NCBI RefSeq assembly: GCF_019331715.1
Contig: NZ_JAHBBG010000011.1
Coordinates: 1-64,000 of the forward strand
DNA length: 64,000 nt
From: Bifidobacterium simiiventris
GTDB taxonomy: Bacteria; Actinomycetota; Actinomycetes; Actinomycetales; Bifidobacteriaceae
Direction: 5' to 3'
Shown here: piece after piece, positions 44,319 through 53,188 of the stretch
Numbering within the stretch: the stretch's first letter is position 1
Layout of the letters: every line of letters begins with the position of its first letter
Translations under genes and position numbers: made by a program
Notes under the pieces: model-generated
Database searches by the model: none
Seen by the model: only the letters and a program-made list of their open reading frames with translations
Told to the model about the DNA's origin: nothing

Positions 44319-44598
44319 GCATCACACCGGATCGAGGAGGCAAACTCCGTCACGTCGCCCCCGGTCCGGCACGTTAGGCGCCATGCTCCGCCGTCTGCTT
44401 CACCAATCACCGCATGACACACGTGTCATTTCGACCGAGCGCAGCGAGCGGAGAAATCTCTTATGGCTGATGCACTCGAAAGATTTCTCGACTCGTCTGC
44501 GCCTCGCTCGAAATGACACGACGATCGCGAAGCAAGCAGCGGTAAGCAAGCATAACGATTACCATCATCGATCAAACCCACGCAAAGGAGCATCATTC
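44319..44598. other. Intergenic region before GH51
   Basis: Carries a full GTCATTTCGA element at 44425-44517. The open frame that runs upstream from the GH51 start passes through this repeat and is not taken as coding. Confidence 0.6.
44425..44517. repeat. Full GTCATTTCGA inverted-repeat element
   Basis: Left arm GTCATTTCGACCGAGCGCAG with GGAGAAATCTC, right arm AAAGATTTCTCGACTCG with GCTCGAAATGAC. Confidence 0.88.
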
Positions 44599-46188
44599 AT
44601 GAGTAACGAAACCACCAATCGCAACGATGCAACCATCAGTCTCGCCGGCACCAAACCGATCGCCGACGTTCCCCGCCGCCTGTTCGGCTCGTTCGTCGAA
44701 CACCTCGGCCGCTGCGTCTACGGCGGCATCTACGAACCCGACCACCCCACCGCCGACGAAAACGGTTTCCGTCAGGACGTGCTCGATCTCGTCAAAGAAC
44801 TCGGTGTGACCTGCGTGCGCTACCCCGGCGGCAATTTCGTCTCCAACTACAACTGGGAGGACGGCACCGGCCCGCGCGAGCAGCGCCCCGTGCGCCGCGA
44901 CCTCGCTTGGCACTGCACCGAAACCAACCAGATGGGCATCGACGACTTCTACCGCTGGAGCCAGAAGTCCGGCACCGAGATCATGCTCGCCGTGAACATG
45001 GGCACGCGCGGCCTCAAGTCGGCGCTCGAGGAGCTCGAGTACGTCAACGGCACGGCCGGCACCGAACTGGCCGACCGGCGCGTGAAGAACGGCATCGAAG
45101 AGCCGATGGACGTGAAGATGTGGTGCATCGGCAACGAGATGGACGGCCCGTGGCAGGTCGGACACATGAGCCCGGACGAGTATGCGGCGGCGGTCGACCG
45201 CGTGGCGCATGCGATGAAGCTGGCAGAATCCGGCCTCGAGCTCGTGGCGTGCGGATCGTCGAACGCGCACATGCCCACGTTCGGCGAATGGGAGCGCAAG
45301 GTGCTCACCAAGGCGTACCGGAACCTCGATTTCGTGTCCGCGCACGCGTACTACATGGACCGCGGCCATCGCACGCATGACGCGGTTGAGCTGCAGGACT
45401 TCCTCGCTTCGGCCGAAGACATGACGTATTTCATCAACACCGTGGCCAAGCAGGCGGATGCCGCGAAGGCTGCGAACAACGGAGACAAGGACATCGCGCT
45501 GTCGTTCGACGAGTGGGGCGTGTGGTACTCCGATGCGTGGAACGAGCAGGAGGATGCGTGGCAGAAGGAGTCCGCGAACGGACTGCATCACGGCACATGG
45601 CCGGTCGCGCCGCACCTGCTCGAGGACATCTACACCGTGGCCGACGCGGTGGTCGAGGGTTCGCTGATGATCACGCTGCTCAAACACTGCGATCGTGTGC
45701 GGTCGGCGTCGCGCGCGCAGCTGGTCAACGTGATCGCGCCGATCATGGCCGAACCGAACGGCGGTCCGGCGTGGAAGCAGACGATCTTCTACCCGTTCGC
45801 GGAGGCGGCCGCGTACGCTCGCGGAGACGTGTACGTGCCGGCGATCGACTCGCCGACCGTGGCGACGAAGTCGTACGGTGACGTGGCGGCGATCGACGCG
45901 GTGGTGACGTGGGATGCGGAGGCGCGTCGCGGACTGCTGCTCGCGGTGAACCGTGATCTCGGCGCGGCGCATGACGTGACCGTCTCGCTCGACGGGCTGG
46001 CCGGCGCGGGCGACGTGACCGTGACGCGCGCGCAGATCCTGCACGACGACAACCCGTACATGCAGAACACGGCCGAGGACCCGACCGCCGTGACGCCGGG
46101 CGAGCTGCCCGTTTCCACGGTGGATGCGGGCACGCTGAGCTTCGCGCTGCCGGCCGTCTCGTGGGCCGCGGTCGAGTTCACCGCGTGA
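44599..46188 (+). CDS. GH51 alpha-L-arabinofuranosidase
   Basis: A 529-residue intracellular arabinofuranosidase of the usual size. GSFVEHLGRCVYGGIYEPDH opens the barrel, VRYPGGNFVSNYNWEDGTGP follows, with acid/base Glu180 in MWCIGNEMDGPWQ and nucleophile Glu305 in LSFDEWGVWY; the C-terminal beta-sandwich ends at SWAAVEFTA. The ATG at 44599 is preceded by AAAGGAG; the frame extends upstream only through a repeat. It differs from the 814-residue GH51 elsewhere in the window and should act on arabino-oligosaccharides released with the adjacent GH43. It is convergent with the GH36 gene across a hairpin array. Confidence 0.95.
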   Translation: MSNETTNRNDATISLAGTKPIADVPRRLFGSFVEHLGRCVYGGIYEPDHPTADENGFRQDVLDLVKELGVTCVRYPGGNFVSNYNWEDGTGPREQRPVRRDLAWHCTETNQMGIDDFYRWSQKSGTEIMLAVNMGTRGLKSALEELEYVNGTAGTELADRRVKNGIEEPMDVKMWCIGNEMDGPWQVGHMSPDEYAAAVDRVAHAMKLAESGLELVACGSSNAHMPTFGEWERKVLTKAYRNLDFVSAHAYYMDRGHRTHDAVELQDFLASAEDMTYFINTVAKQADAAKAANNGDKDIALSFDEWGVWYSDAWNEQEDAWQKESANGLHHGTWPVAPHLLEDIYTVADAVVEGSLMITLLKHCDRVRSASRAQLVNVIAPIMAEPNGGPAWKQTIFYPFAEAAAYARGDVYVPAIDSPTVATKSYGDVAAIDAVVTWDAEARRGLLLAVNRDLGAAHDVTVSLDGLAGAGDVTVTRAQILHDDNPYMQNTAEDPTAVTPGELPVSTVDAGTLSFALPAVSWAAVEFTA

Positions 46189-46242
46189 TTCCCGCGATCT
46201 GGGCGCGGCTCCTCTCCCCTAGGGATGCGCTCATCCTCCTCA

Positions 46243-46597
46243 GCGTCCGTTTCCCTCTAATAGGAACACGATCCTAGCGGGAAGCGGACGCAAACTGCCT
46301 CTCCAGCGTCCGCTTCTCCTCAGAGGGAACGCTCTCCTGGGAGAGAACGGACGCCAACCGTCTTTTTGGAGTCCGTTTCCCCCTAGAAGGGGCACCATCC
46401 CAGAAGGAAATGGACGCCCCTCTCAGAGTCCGCTTCTCTCCAGAAGGAACCCGATCCTCACGGGAAACGGACGCGAACCGCCTCTCCAGCGTCCGCTTCC
46501 TCCTAAAAGGAATACCATTCTAGAGGGAAGCGGACTCCAATCGGTCTTCTGCGTCCGTTTTCCTCTAGGAGACCAGTCATCTATGGGAAACGGACGC
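46243..46597. repeat. Six tandem 57-63 bp hairpin units (GTCCGYTTCC...GGAARCGGAC)
   Basis: Units begin with GTCCG at 46245, 46308, 46371, 46428, 46491 and 46553, giving spacings of 63, 63, 57, 63 and 62 bases. Each has left arm GCGTCCGYTTCCYC, a centre containing AGGAACNNNATCC-like sequence and right arm GGGAARCGGACGC, then a short CTGCCTCTCCA-type linker. Arms change together between units (for instance GGAGTCC with GGACTCC), suggesting pairing is kept. It does not look like CRISPR. Confidence 0.9.
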
Positions 46598-46635
46598 AAC
46601 CGTACAACCTTCATTTCCCAGATAACTTTCAGACA

Positions 46636-46666
46636 AACCGCACGTTGCGTTATGCAACGTGCGGTT
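46636..46666. terminator. Perfect hairpin between GH51 and GH36
   Basis: AACCGCACGTTGC / GCAACGTGCGGTT with a five-base loop. Little T after the stem on the plus strand. Confidence 0.5.
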
Positions 46667-46731
46667 ATATGGGAATCACGGCCGAACAAGCCGCGACAAC
46701 TGAAACCTTCTTCTTCTCTTCTCCTTTCTCG

Positions 46732-46770
46732 CGTTGAGGCCCGGTTCACACGAACCGGGCCTCAACGTTT
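46732..46770. terminator. Bidirectional terminator at the GH36 3' end
   Basis: CGTTGAGGCCCGGTT / AACCGGGCCTCAACG with a six-base loop and TTT on the plus side. It is the likely terminator for the minus-strand GH36 gene and can also stop plus-strand transcription. Confidence 0.75.
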
Positions 46771-46833
46771 CTGGGATCATAGCTCACGAATCACGCGACA
46801 GCACGATGTCGCATGAGCCCACGGGCGAGGGAT

Positions 46834-49497
46834 TCACCGCACGGCAAAGATGCGGGCGGAGGGCCTGGTCGCATCGGATACGGCCAGACGCACGGTGGAC
46901 GGGTCGAGCCGTTCAATCGTCCACGGGCGGGCATTCGGCGCATGGTTCGCGACCGCGCCGCCGTTTATACCGTCAGTCGCTCCTTCCGCAGCGTCACCGA
47001 TCGCAGCGCCGGCATCCCGAGCCGTATCCGTCACCGGAGCCGGGAAGATCTGCGTGATCTCGCGGCCTTCCTCGAGCGGCAGATCGATCGACGACGACCC
47101 CGCACGCCGCCATGCAGTAACGTATGCAGTCGCCTCGTTGTCGGCATCGTTTGCAGCAACCGGCGCATACGGTCGCAATCCGGCCACCAGCCAATCGCCG
47201 TCGAAATCGGGCAGCCCGGCCGGCCACCACGGCACCAGCGTCTCCTGACGAGCAAGAATCCGCCGCTGCAACGCCACCGCGTCGCGTACCAGCGCGAGTC
47301 GCGTGTCGTCCATCCGGTTGATGAACCCGGACAGGTACAGGCGCCCCATCACGCCGGCCGCCAACGTGAGCACGGCCGTCTCGTCGTCCATCTCCTGCTG
47401 CGCGTATCCCCAGTTGCCCTGTTGTTCGGGCAGGATCGTGAGCCCCGCACCGGCAGCGATCGCCGCGTAGATCAGCGGATCGCACTGGTCGGACGTCGAC
47501 TGCAGGTCGAGCCGGCTCAGCTGCGCGTAATCCGCGCGCATCGCGCCGGAACCACAGTTCTCGATCATCACGTCCGGGTGACGGCGGCGCAGGTCGTCGA
47601 GCCAGTCAAGATACGTACGGCAGTGGTCGAGCAGGCCGGATCCGACCGATTCGGCGTCGCGGTCGGTGCCCGCGCCGGGGATGGTGTTGTAGTCGAACTT
47701 GAAGAACTTCACATCGAAGTCGGCGATGAGCCGGTCGACGGTGCGCGTAACGTGCTCGCGCGCGGCCTGCGAACGGAAGTCGAGCAGGTAACGGCCGGAA
47801 TCGCACACGCGCACGCCGTGGCGGGTGAAGAACGCCTCGTCGGGCAGCGTCGCGGCGAGCGGCGACTTGACGCCGATCACTTCGGGTTCGAGCCACAGGC
47901 CGAGTCCCATGCCCGCTTCGCGGATGCGCGCGGCCAGTCCGGCCAGCCCCTCCTCGCCGAAACGGTTCGTGGATGGCAGCCATTCGCCGACCATGTCCCA
48001 CCAGCCGCCGTCGGTGCTGTCGTACCAGCCCGCGTCGATGCAGAAAATGTCCGCGCCGGCCTTCGCGGCGCCGTCGATGAGCGGCAGTTCCTTCTCGATG
48101 CGCGGGTCGCCGAACAGCGTGTTCATGTAGTCGTTGTACACGACGAGCCCCTGCGTGCGCTCGAATTGCGCGGAACGGCCGAGTTCCGCAGCCTTTGCGG
48201 CGCGCAGGGCGCGGCGTTGCAGGGTCATTTCGGCGACCGCCTGCTGCCAGCCGCCGGACGCGATCGAGAACGAGACTGGCACGGTGGTGCAATCGTTGCC
48301 ATCGCCGAGGTCCGTGGACCACTGGTGATCCTGGTATTCCGGACCGAACGCGGCGACGTGCAGGCCGGGATCGTTTTCGCCGACCTCCCACTCCCACGGG
48401 CCGTTGTGCTCGATCTGCCACATGACGGAGAACGCGGGGACGGCGCCGCCGGCTGCGGAAGTCGCGTTGCCGGCGGCAACGTGTGCGTTCTGACCGTCAG
48501 CAGTAACGTGCGCAGGATCGGTCGTATTGCTCACGTTTGCGACGTGTGCAGCAGTTGACTGCGCGACGGCCGCGTCACGGTCGGCCTCGATGATGCCGGC
48601 AGGCTCGTGCAGTCCGGTCGACCATGTGGACGCCGAACTGCGCACGAACCGCGAGCTGGATTCGCCGGGGTTGATGATCTGGTTGCGGTCGCGCACGGCG
48701 GTCTTGCGCAACGGCGCGCTGTGCCAGTCGTTCTCGACCGCCCACGCGGCATCGCCCCAGAAGATGCGCGACGATTCGACGGTCGCGCCGTTCGCATCCA
48801 TCGGCAACGTGAGGTTCAACGACGAGGCCGACTCGATTGGGAACGTTTGCGGCGAATGCAGGACGGTATATGCGCGTACCGCGGAAATGCCCGGATAGGC
48901 CTCGAACACGGAGGTGACGGTAAGACCGTCGGCATGCGATCCGGAGGTTTCGGCAGTGCTCCCCTGTCCGTCCGCGCCGGCGAGCGTCGCATCGGCAGAA
49001 GCCGCCGAACCGGGATCGATGCTGTCCATCGGACGCCCGCCAGGCTTCAAGCTCTCGTACGACGCAAACTGCGTGATCTCCAGCCGGTACGGCTCACGCG
49101 AACCGGATTCCGGCTCGCTCGCGCGAGCGCCCACGAACCGCAGCTTCGAGCCGGCCACAGTCAGGATCAATGGCTGACGATTGTCATGCGAACCGGTCGC
49201 CGCCGCACGCACCTCCACGATCGGCCGCGGGTCGCGCTGGAATACGACCGTGCCGCCATCATGCGAGGCCGCGTTGCCTCCCGCGGCAGCCGCGTTGCCG
49301 TCCACAACCGCATCGTCGCCGGCCGGAACAGCCGCACCCGCAGCACCGACTCCCCCGCCCATGCCGCGGCCAGACAACCCGCTCAGCCGCACCGGCTTGT
49401 CGCCGCCCGTCTCGAACGTCATCGTCACCACGCCGTTGCCCCACGCGAACCGTCCGTCCGCATCCGGCACAACCGCGGTCAACCCATCGTCAGTCAT
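46834..49497 (-). CDS. GH36 alpha-galactosidase
   Basis: An 887-residue GH36 enzyme, longer than the usual 700-750. The N-terminal beta-sandwich (about 1-330) is followed by the TIM barrel with DIFCIDAGWYDSTDGGWWDM, nucleophile Asp602 in FFKFDYNTIPG and acid/base Asp670 in LQSTSDQCDPL, then a C-terminal beta domain. Extra length comes from Ala/Gly/Asp-rich loops (about residues 45-80, 140-165, 285-330 and 840-870) that look like low-complexity insertions. Start at 49497 is backed by GAAGGAG. Substrates would be raffinose-type or galactomannan-derived alpha-galactosides. Divergent from LacI 6. Confidence 0.93.
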   Translation of the reverse strand: MTDDGLTAVVPDADGRFAWGNGVVTMTFETGGDKPVRLSGLSGRGMGGGVGAAGAAVPAGDDAVVDGNAAAAGGNAASHDGGTVVFQRDPRPIVEVRAAATGSHDNRQPLILTVAGSKLRFVGARASEPESGSREPYRLEITQFASYESLKPGGRPMDSIDPGSAASADATLAGADGQGSTAETSGSHADGLTVTSVFEAYPGISAVRAYTVLHSPQTFPIESASSLNLTLPMDANGATVESSRIFWGDAAWAVENDWHSAPLRKTAVRDRNQIINPGESSSRFVRSSASTWSTGLHEPAGIIEADRDAAVAQSTAAHVANVSNTTDPAHVTADGQNAHVAAGNATSAAGGAVPAFSVMWQIEHNGPWEWEVGENDPGLHVAAFGPEYQDHQWSTDLGDGNDCTTVPVSFSIASGGWQQAVAEMTLQRRALRAAKAAELGRSAQFERTQGLVVYNDYMNTLFGDPRIEKELPLIDGAAKAGADIFCIDAGWYDSTDGGWWDMVGEWLPSTNRFGEEGLAGLAARIREAGMGLGLWLEPEVIGVKSPLAATLPDEAFFTRHGVRVCDSGRYLLDFRSQAAREHVTRTVDRLIADFDVKFFKFDYNTIPGAGTDRDAESVGSGLLDHCRTYLDWLDDLRRRHPDVMIENCGSGAMRADYAQLSRLDLQSTSDQCDPLIYAAIAAGAGLTILPEQQGNWGYAQQEMDDETAVLTLAAGVMGRLYLSGFINRMDDTRLALVRDAVALQRRILARQETLVPWWPAGLPDFDGDWLVAGLRPYAPVAANDADNEATAYVTAWRRAGSSSIDLPLEEGREITQIFPAPVTDTARDAGAAIGDAAEGATDGINGGAVANHAPNARPWTIERLDPSTVRLAVSDATRPSARIFAVR

Positions 49498-49667
49498 ATG
49501 TACTCCTTCGTCATATCCACACAACGTCCTTCCCCACGCTACCATCCGGTCACTCACATACACAGCCTCAAACCGCGGCCGACGCGATGGCATAAGATGA
49601 ATCCGGCGGCATGACCGCACCGAATCAGGACGAAGCGCGGCCGGCGACGATCCGGCGGGGAGGCAGC

Positions 49668-50744
49668 ATGGCGACGTTGCGTGACGTGGCGGCACGGGCC
49701 GGGGTGTCGGCGTCGGCGGTGTCGTACATTCTGCGCGGGGACACGCGGTTCCATGCCGAAACGGTCGAGCGTGTGCGGGCGGCGGCGCGCGAGCTCGGAT
49801 ATACGGCGAACCTGTCGGCGCGGATTCTGAAAGCCGGACGCAACGGGGTGATCGGCGTGGCGGTGTATGCGCTGGAGGCCGCGCAGCCGATGCGTCTGGC
49901 GGCGGCGATCACGCGGCAGGCCGGCGAGCGCGGATTGCGCGTGATCGTTCAGGAGACGGCCAATTCGCGCGAGGGTGAACTGCAAACGTTGGAGCGCACG
50001 ACGAGCCAGTTCTGCGATGGCTTGATATTCAGTCCGGCGAAGGTGTCGGCGGAGGAGATCAAGTCGCATATCGGTACGAAACCGATGGTGTGGTGCGAGG
50101 ATTTTTCGGACGAGCCGCTGTTCGACGCGGTGGTGACGCCGAGTTTTACGGGGGCGCGTGACGCGGTGCGGCACCTGATTGCGGCCGGCTGCCGGCGGAT
50201 CGGGATTCTCGGTATCGGTGTGCGTGCGGATGCGCCGGGCGAGGCGCGTTCGGTCGTGTTTGCGAAGGATGGCAATTCCGCGTTCCGCACGCAGCGGCTG
50301 CACGGGGCTTTGGCGGCGTTGGACGAAGCCGGCATCACGTTCGAGCCGGGCTTGGCGATCGACTGTTCGTGGGATTTCGAGGAGGCGCGCAAGGCCGCGC
50401 ACCGGCTGGTTGCGCAACGGGCGGATACGGATGGCGGCTTGCCGGTCGATGGCCTGTTCTGCCTGAACGACGTGATGGCGATGGGCGCCGCGCGTGGGTT
50501 CGCGGATTGCGGCGTGCGCGTACCGGCTGACGTGGCGATCATCGGGTTCGACGGGATTCGAGAGACGGCGTACACGTCGCCGTCGATCAGCACGATCGCC
50601 ATCGACTACGACGACTACGCCCGCAAGGCGCTTGACCTGCTCATCTCGCGCATCGATCATCCCGGTGACGAGGACGGGTCACCGACCCCGCGCCGACTGG
50701 TCGCGGACTACCGCATCGTCCAGCGCGAATCCACCGCGCGCTGA
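49668..50744 (+). CDS. LacI-family regulator 6
   Basis: A 358-residue LacI repressor: MATLRDVAARAGVSASAVSY, hinge TANLSARILKAGRNG, sugar domain, and the C-terminal VQRESTAR typical of its neighbours. Start at 49668 is chosen because GGGGAGG precedes it; a frame from 49611 adds 19 residues before the helix-turn-helix. It is divergent from GH36, which it probably controls, and convergent with GH120. The sugar domain resembles LacI 1 and 2 (FCDGLIFSPAKVS). Confidence 0.92.
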   Translation: MATLRDVAARAGVSASAVSYILRGDTRFHAETVERVRAAARELGYTANLSARILKAGRNGVIGVAVYALEAAQPMRLAAAITRQAGERGLRVIVQETANSREGELQTLERTTSQFCDGLIFSPAKVSAEEIKSHIGTKPMVWCEDFSDEPLFDAVVTPSFTGARDAVRHLIAAGCRRIGILGIGVRADAPGEARSVVFAKDGNSAFRTQRLHGALAALDEAGITFEPGLAIDCSWDFEEARKAAHRLVAQRADTDGGLPVDGLFCLNDVMAMGAARGFADCGVRVPADVAIIGFDGIRETAYTSPSISTIAIDYDDYARKALDLLISRIDHPGDEDGSPTPRRLVADYRIVQRESTAR

Positions 50745-50779
50745 TCGCACACCGATACTCGTCAGGTATCTGTTTCGGT

Positions 50780-50816
50780 CACGGGATGGCGAATCAACCG
50801 TGTATGCCATCCCGTG
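50780..50816. terminator. Bidirectional terminator between LacI 6 and GH120
   Basis: CACGGGATGGC / GCCATCCCGTG stem with a 15-base loop, between two convergent genes. Confidence 0.6.
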
Positions 50817-50862
50817 CCTCACACTCATACAAGCGTCACGCCGATCGACGTGATCGCACACG

Positions 50863-53037
50863 TCAGCGCCAGACGGTGACGGACTGGTTCGGGCGGAACT
50901 CAGCGAGCGGCCCGCGCGAGGACTGCGCCGCACGCGCATCCCCCACAAGATCCGTGTCGAAGACGAACGGGTTGCCGTCCGCATGCTCGAAGCGCTCCTC
51001 CACGATGCGCGGCTCGCCGAGGTCGGCGGTGCGCACGATCGCACCGGTGCCGAACACGGCGGTATCATCCGCGGCAGCCGCATCATCATCGGCCCGCACG
51101 GTCAGTCGCACCGACCGATCGGCACCATCCTGCGCGACGTCAACCGCAAACGAACCGTCACGCACGATCGCACCGGTCTCGCCGAGCAGCGCCCGCGCAC
51201 CGCCGACGTACGTGTTGTCGCGCGCGAACACCGGCTGCGGCACCTCGCGGAACGCCTCCTCATCGCCGTTGCCGACCGTCGCGTTCGCCCAGTGCTCGTA
51301 CTCGGCAAGCGTCGCCGGACGCTCGCCGCGCTCCCCCAGCACGCGCGGCAGATCCTTCGCGGCCTGCAGGTTGTACGCGCGCGTGCCGTGGCCTTCCGCC
51401 AGCCAACCGGTCTGTTCGTCGGCGTCGGCGGGCGTGCCGGCGGCCTTCACGAACAGGTTGTTGACGAACCGGTCGTCGCCGCCGTAGACGAACGCGGAAC
51501 CGGCCGGCGCGGTGGTGTGCGGGAAATGGTACGGCGTGGAGCGGTCCATGACGCGGCCGAGCCGGATCGTGCCGGCGATGAGGTTGTTCACGTACGCGCC
51601 GCCGTCGGAGATGATGTCGAGGCTGATTGGCGAGGCGAGTACGTTGTTGCTGACCGTGTACGGGCCGTGGCTGACTTCGACCATGATGTCGCGCGTGTTC
51701 GCCCAGAACACGTTGCGGTCGATGTGCGTGCCCTGCGTCTGCCAGTCGAGCCACATGCCGAGCGTGCAGTCGTGGATGTTGTTGTTCGCGATGACCGTGT
51801 CGACCGCGGCGTGGAACTTGATGCCGCCGATCTCATGGCCCCAGAACTCGCGGCGCGTGGCAACGTTGTAGATCTCGTTGTGCTCGATGCGGCTGAACGC
51901 GCAGCCCATATGGCCGACGACGCCGGTCTGGCCGCAATCGTGGATGCGGTTGCCCCGCACGAGATGACCGCCGACGACGCCCTTGGCCCAGCCGAAGCGC
52001 AGAGCCTTGAACACGGCCTCCATCTGGTACTGGTAACCGGACTTGCGGCGGGTGCGCGTGCAGTCGTTGTCTCCGGTGGAGACTTCCTTGCCGAGCGCGA
52101 CGGCGGAGCACTTCGCGTCGTGGATGTGGTTGTTCTCGATGATCCAGCCGCGCGACCAGTGCGTGTTGATCATGCCGACCTGATCGGCGGTGGGCGGGGC
52201 CCACGGGGTGGCGGCCTGGGCGATTTCGAAGCCGCGCACGGTGATGTAGTTGGTCTGCGGGCGCGACGGGGCGAAGCAGGTTTCGCGCACGTTGATTTCG
52301 GTGAGGGACTCGTTCGGATCCGCATCGTGGAAGTTGGCCCAGATGGTAGTGGTGCCGGTGTGCGAGTCGCCGGTGACTTCGGCGTACCAGACGAGCGTAG
52401 TGAGACTCGGGTTGCCGGCGGCAGTGTCGGCGACCGGGCCGTTGCGCCACGCGCCGCAGTCGAAACCGACCGTGCGCGGACGCGGATGGGCGACTTCCTC
52501 GCGGCTGAACGCCTCGTAGAGCGCACGACCGTCGAGATAGACGCAGCCGAGGTGGCAGGCGGGCGACTTGGGGGTGCCGGACTCGGACACGGCGGAGGCC
52601 TGTGCGGCGGCGGACGCTTCCAGCGCGAGCTTGTCGTGCCCTTCGCGAACGGCGCGGGCGTGCGAGCTGGCGTCGATCACCCAGTCGCCGAACACCGTGC
52701 GCACGTACGGATTGAACGCGCCGAACATGGCGTTCGGCAGCACAGCCTTCCACACGGCGCCGTCCGCGGATTCTTCGACGCGTTCCCATGTGTCGACGCG
52801 TTCGGAACCCTTGATGACGGGATGCTCGCCGTCGGCCGCGCGGTAGACGATGCGATGCTCCGCGCTTTCACCGCCATATTGTGGGTCGACGGATTCGCGG
52901 TAGACGCCGTCGTGCACGACGATCTCGTCGCCGGCGCGGGCGATGGCGGCGGCTTCGTTGATGGTATGGAACGGATGGGCTTCGGTGCCGTCTGCGCCGG
53001 CGGCGGGCGCGGATGCAGAAACGTGGTATGCGGTCAT
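50863..53037 (-). CDS. GH120 beta-xylosidase
   Basis: A 724-residue right-handed beta-helix protein. AYHVSASAPAAGADGTEAHP and HTINEAAAIARAGDEIVVHD start the helix; repeated WIIENNHIHDA, RGNRIHDCGQTGVVGHMG and IANNNIHDCTLGMWLDWQTQ coils follow. Asp431 (MWLDWQTQG) and Glu454 (IMVEVSHG) are 23 residues apart, the same spacing as the nucleophile and acid/base reported for the Thermoanaerobacterium GH120 beta-xylosidase, so they are proposed as the pair. Bifidobacterium adolescentis has a characterised GH120 enzyme acting on xylo-oligosaccharides. No signal peptide. A perfect 18-base palindrome lies about 43 bases upstream, and LacI 7 is nearby. Confidence 0.87.
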   Translation of the reverse strand: MTAYHVSASAPAAGADGTEAHPFHTINEAAAIARAGDEIVVHDGVYRESVDPQYGGESAEHRIVYRAADGEHPVIKGSERVDTWERVEESADGAVWKAVLPNAMFGAFNPYVRTVFGDWVIDASSHARAVREGHDKLALEASAAAQASAVSESGTPKSPACHLGCVYLDGRALYEAFSREEVAHPRPRTVGFDCGAWRNGPVADTAAGNPSLTTLVWYAEVTGDSHTGTTTIWANFHDADPNESLTEINVRETCFAPSRPQTNYITVRGFEIAQAATPWAPPTADQVGMINTHWSRGWIIENNHIHDAKCSAVALGKEVSTGDNDCTRTRRKSGYQYQMEAVFKALRFGWAKGVVGGHLVRGNRIHDCGQTGVVGHMGCAFSRIEHNEIYNVATRREFWGHEIGGIKFHAAVDTVIANNNIHDCTLGMWLDWQTQGTHIDRNVFWANTRDIMVEVSHGPYTVSNNVLASPISLDIISDGGAYVNNLIAGTIRLGRVMDRSTPYHFPHTTAPAGSAFVYGGDDRFVNNLFVKAAGTPADADEQTGWLAEGHGTRAYNLQAAKDLPRVLGERGERPATLAEYEHWANATVGNGDEEAFREVPQPVFARDNTYVGGARALLGETGAIVRDGSFAVDVAQDGADRSVRLTVRADDDAAAADDTAVFGTGAIVRTADLGEPRIVEERFEHADGNPFVFDTDLVGDARAAQSSRGPLAEFRPNQSVTVWR

Positions 53038-53079
53038 GACACTCCTCCTCGTTGTGGGGCCTTGTTCGTCATCATTGTA

Positions 53080-53097
53080 TATTCAAACGTTTGAATA
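53080..53097. promoter_or_regulatory. Perfect LacI-type operator before GH120
   Basis: TATTCAAACGTTTGAATA, an exact 18-base palindrome with a central CG, 43 bases before the GH120 start codon. Confidence 0.82.
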
Positions 53098-53188
53098 ACA
53101 CGCCGCACAGTCCTGCTTTCATTCCAAACCAGTAATGCGCAACCTAGGGCAGGTCAATTCGTCCGATCGACAGATGCGGCCGGCGATA

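Larger units (their letters stand above)
46189..46833. other. Convergent intergenic region with hairpin array and terminators
   Basis: 645 bases between two convergent glycosidase genes. It holds a six-unit hairpin array (46243-46597), a 13-bp-stem hairpin (46636-46666) and a strong terminator (46732-46770). Open frames through the array are repetitive and not credible. Confidence 0.7.

Noticed and set aside
44383..44598. Upstream extension of the GH51 protein
   Set aside because: The extension is encoded by a GTCATTTCGA element, and AAAGGAG marks the start at 44599.
46243..46597. CRISPR array
   Set aside because: Units are whole hairpins of about 63 bp with no unique spacers, and there are no cas genes; the repeated part fills almost the entire unit.
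50983..53094. A 703-codon frame on the plus strand opposite GH120
   Set aside because: No recognisable motif, Val/Arg/Asp-rich composition, and the minus strand encodes an intact beta-helix enzyme.
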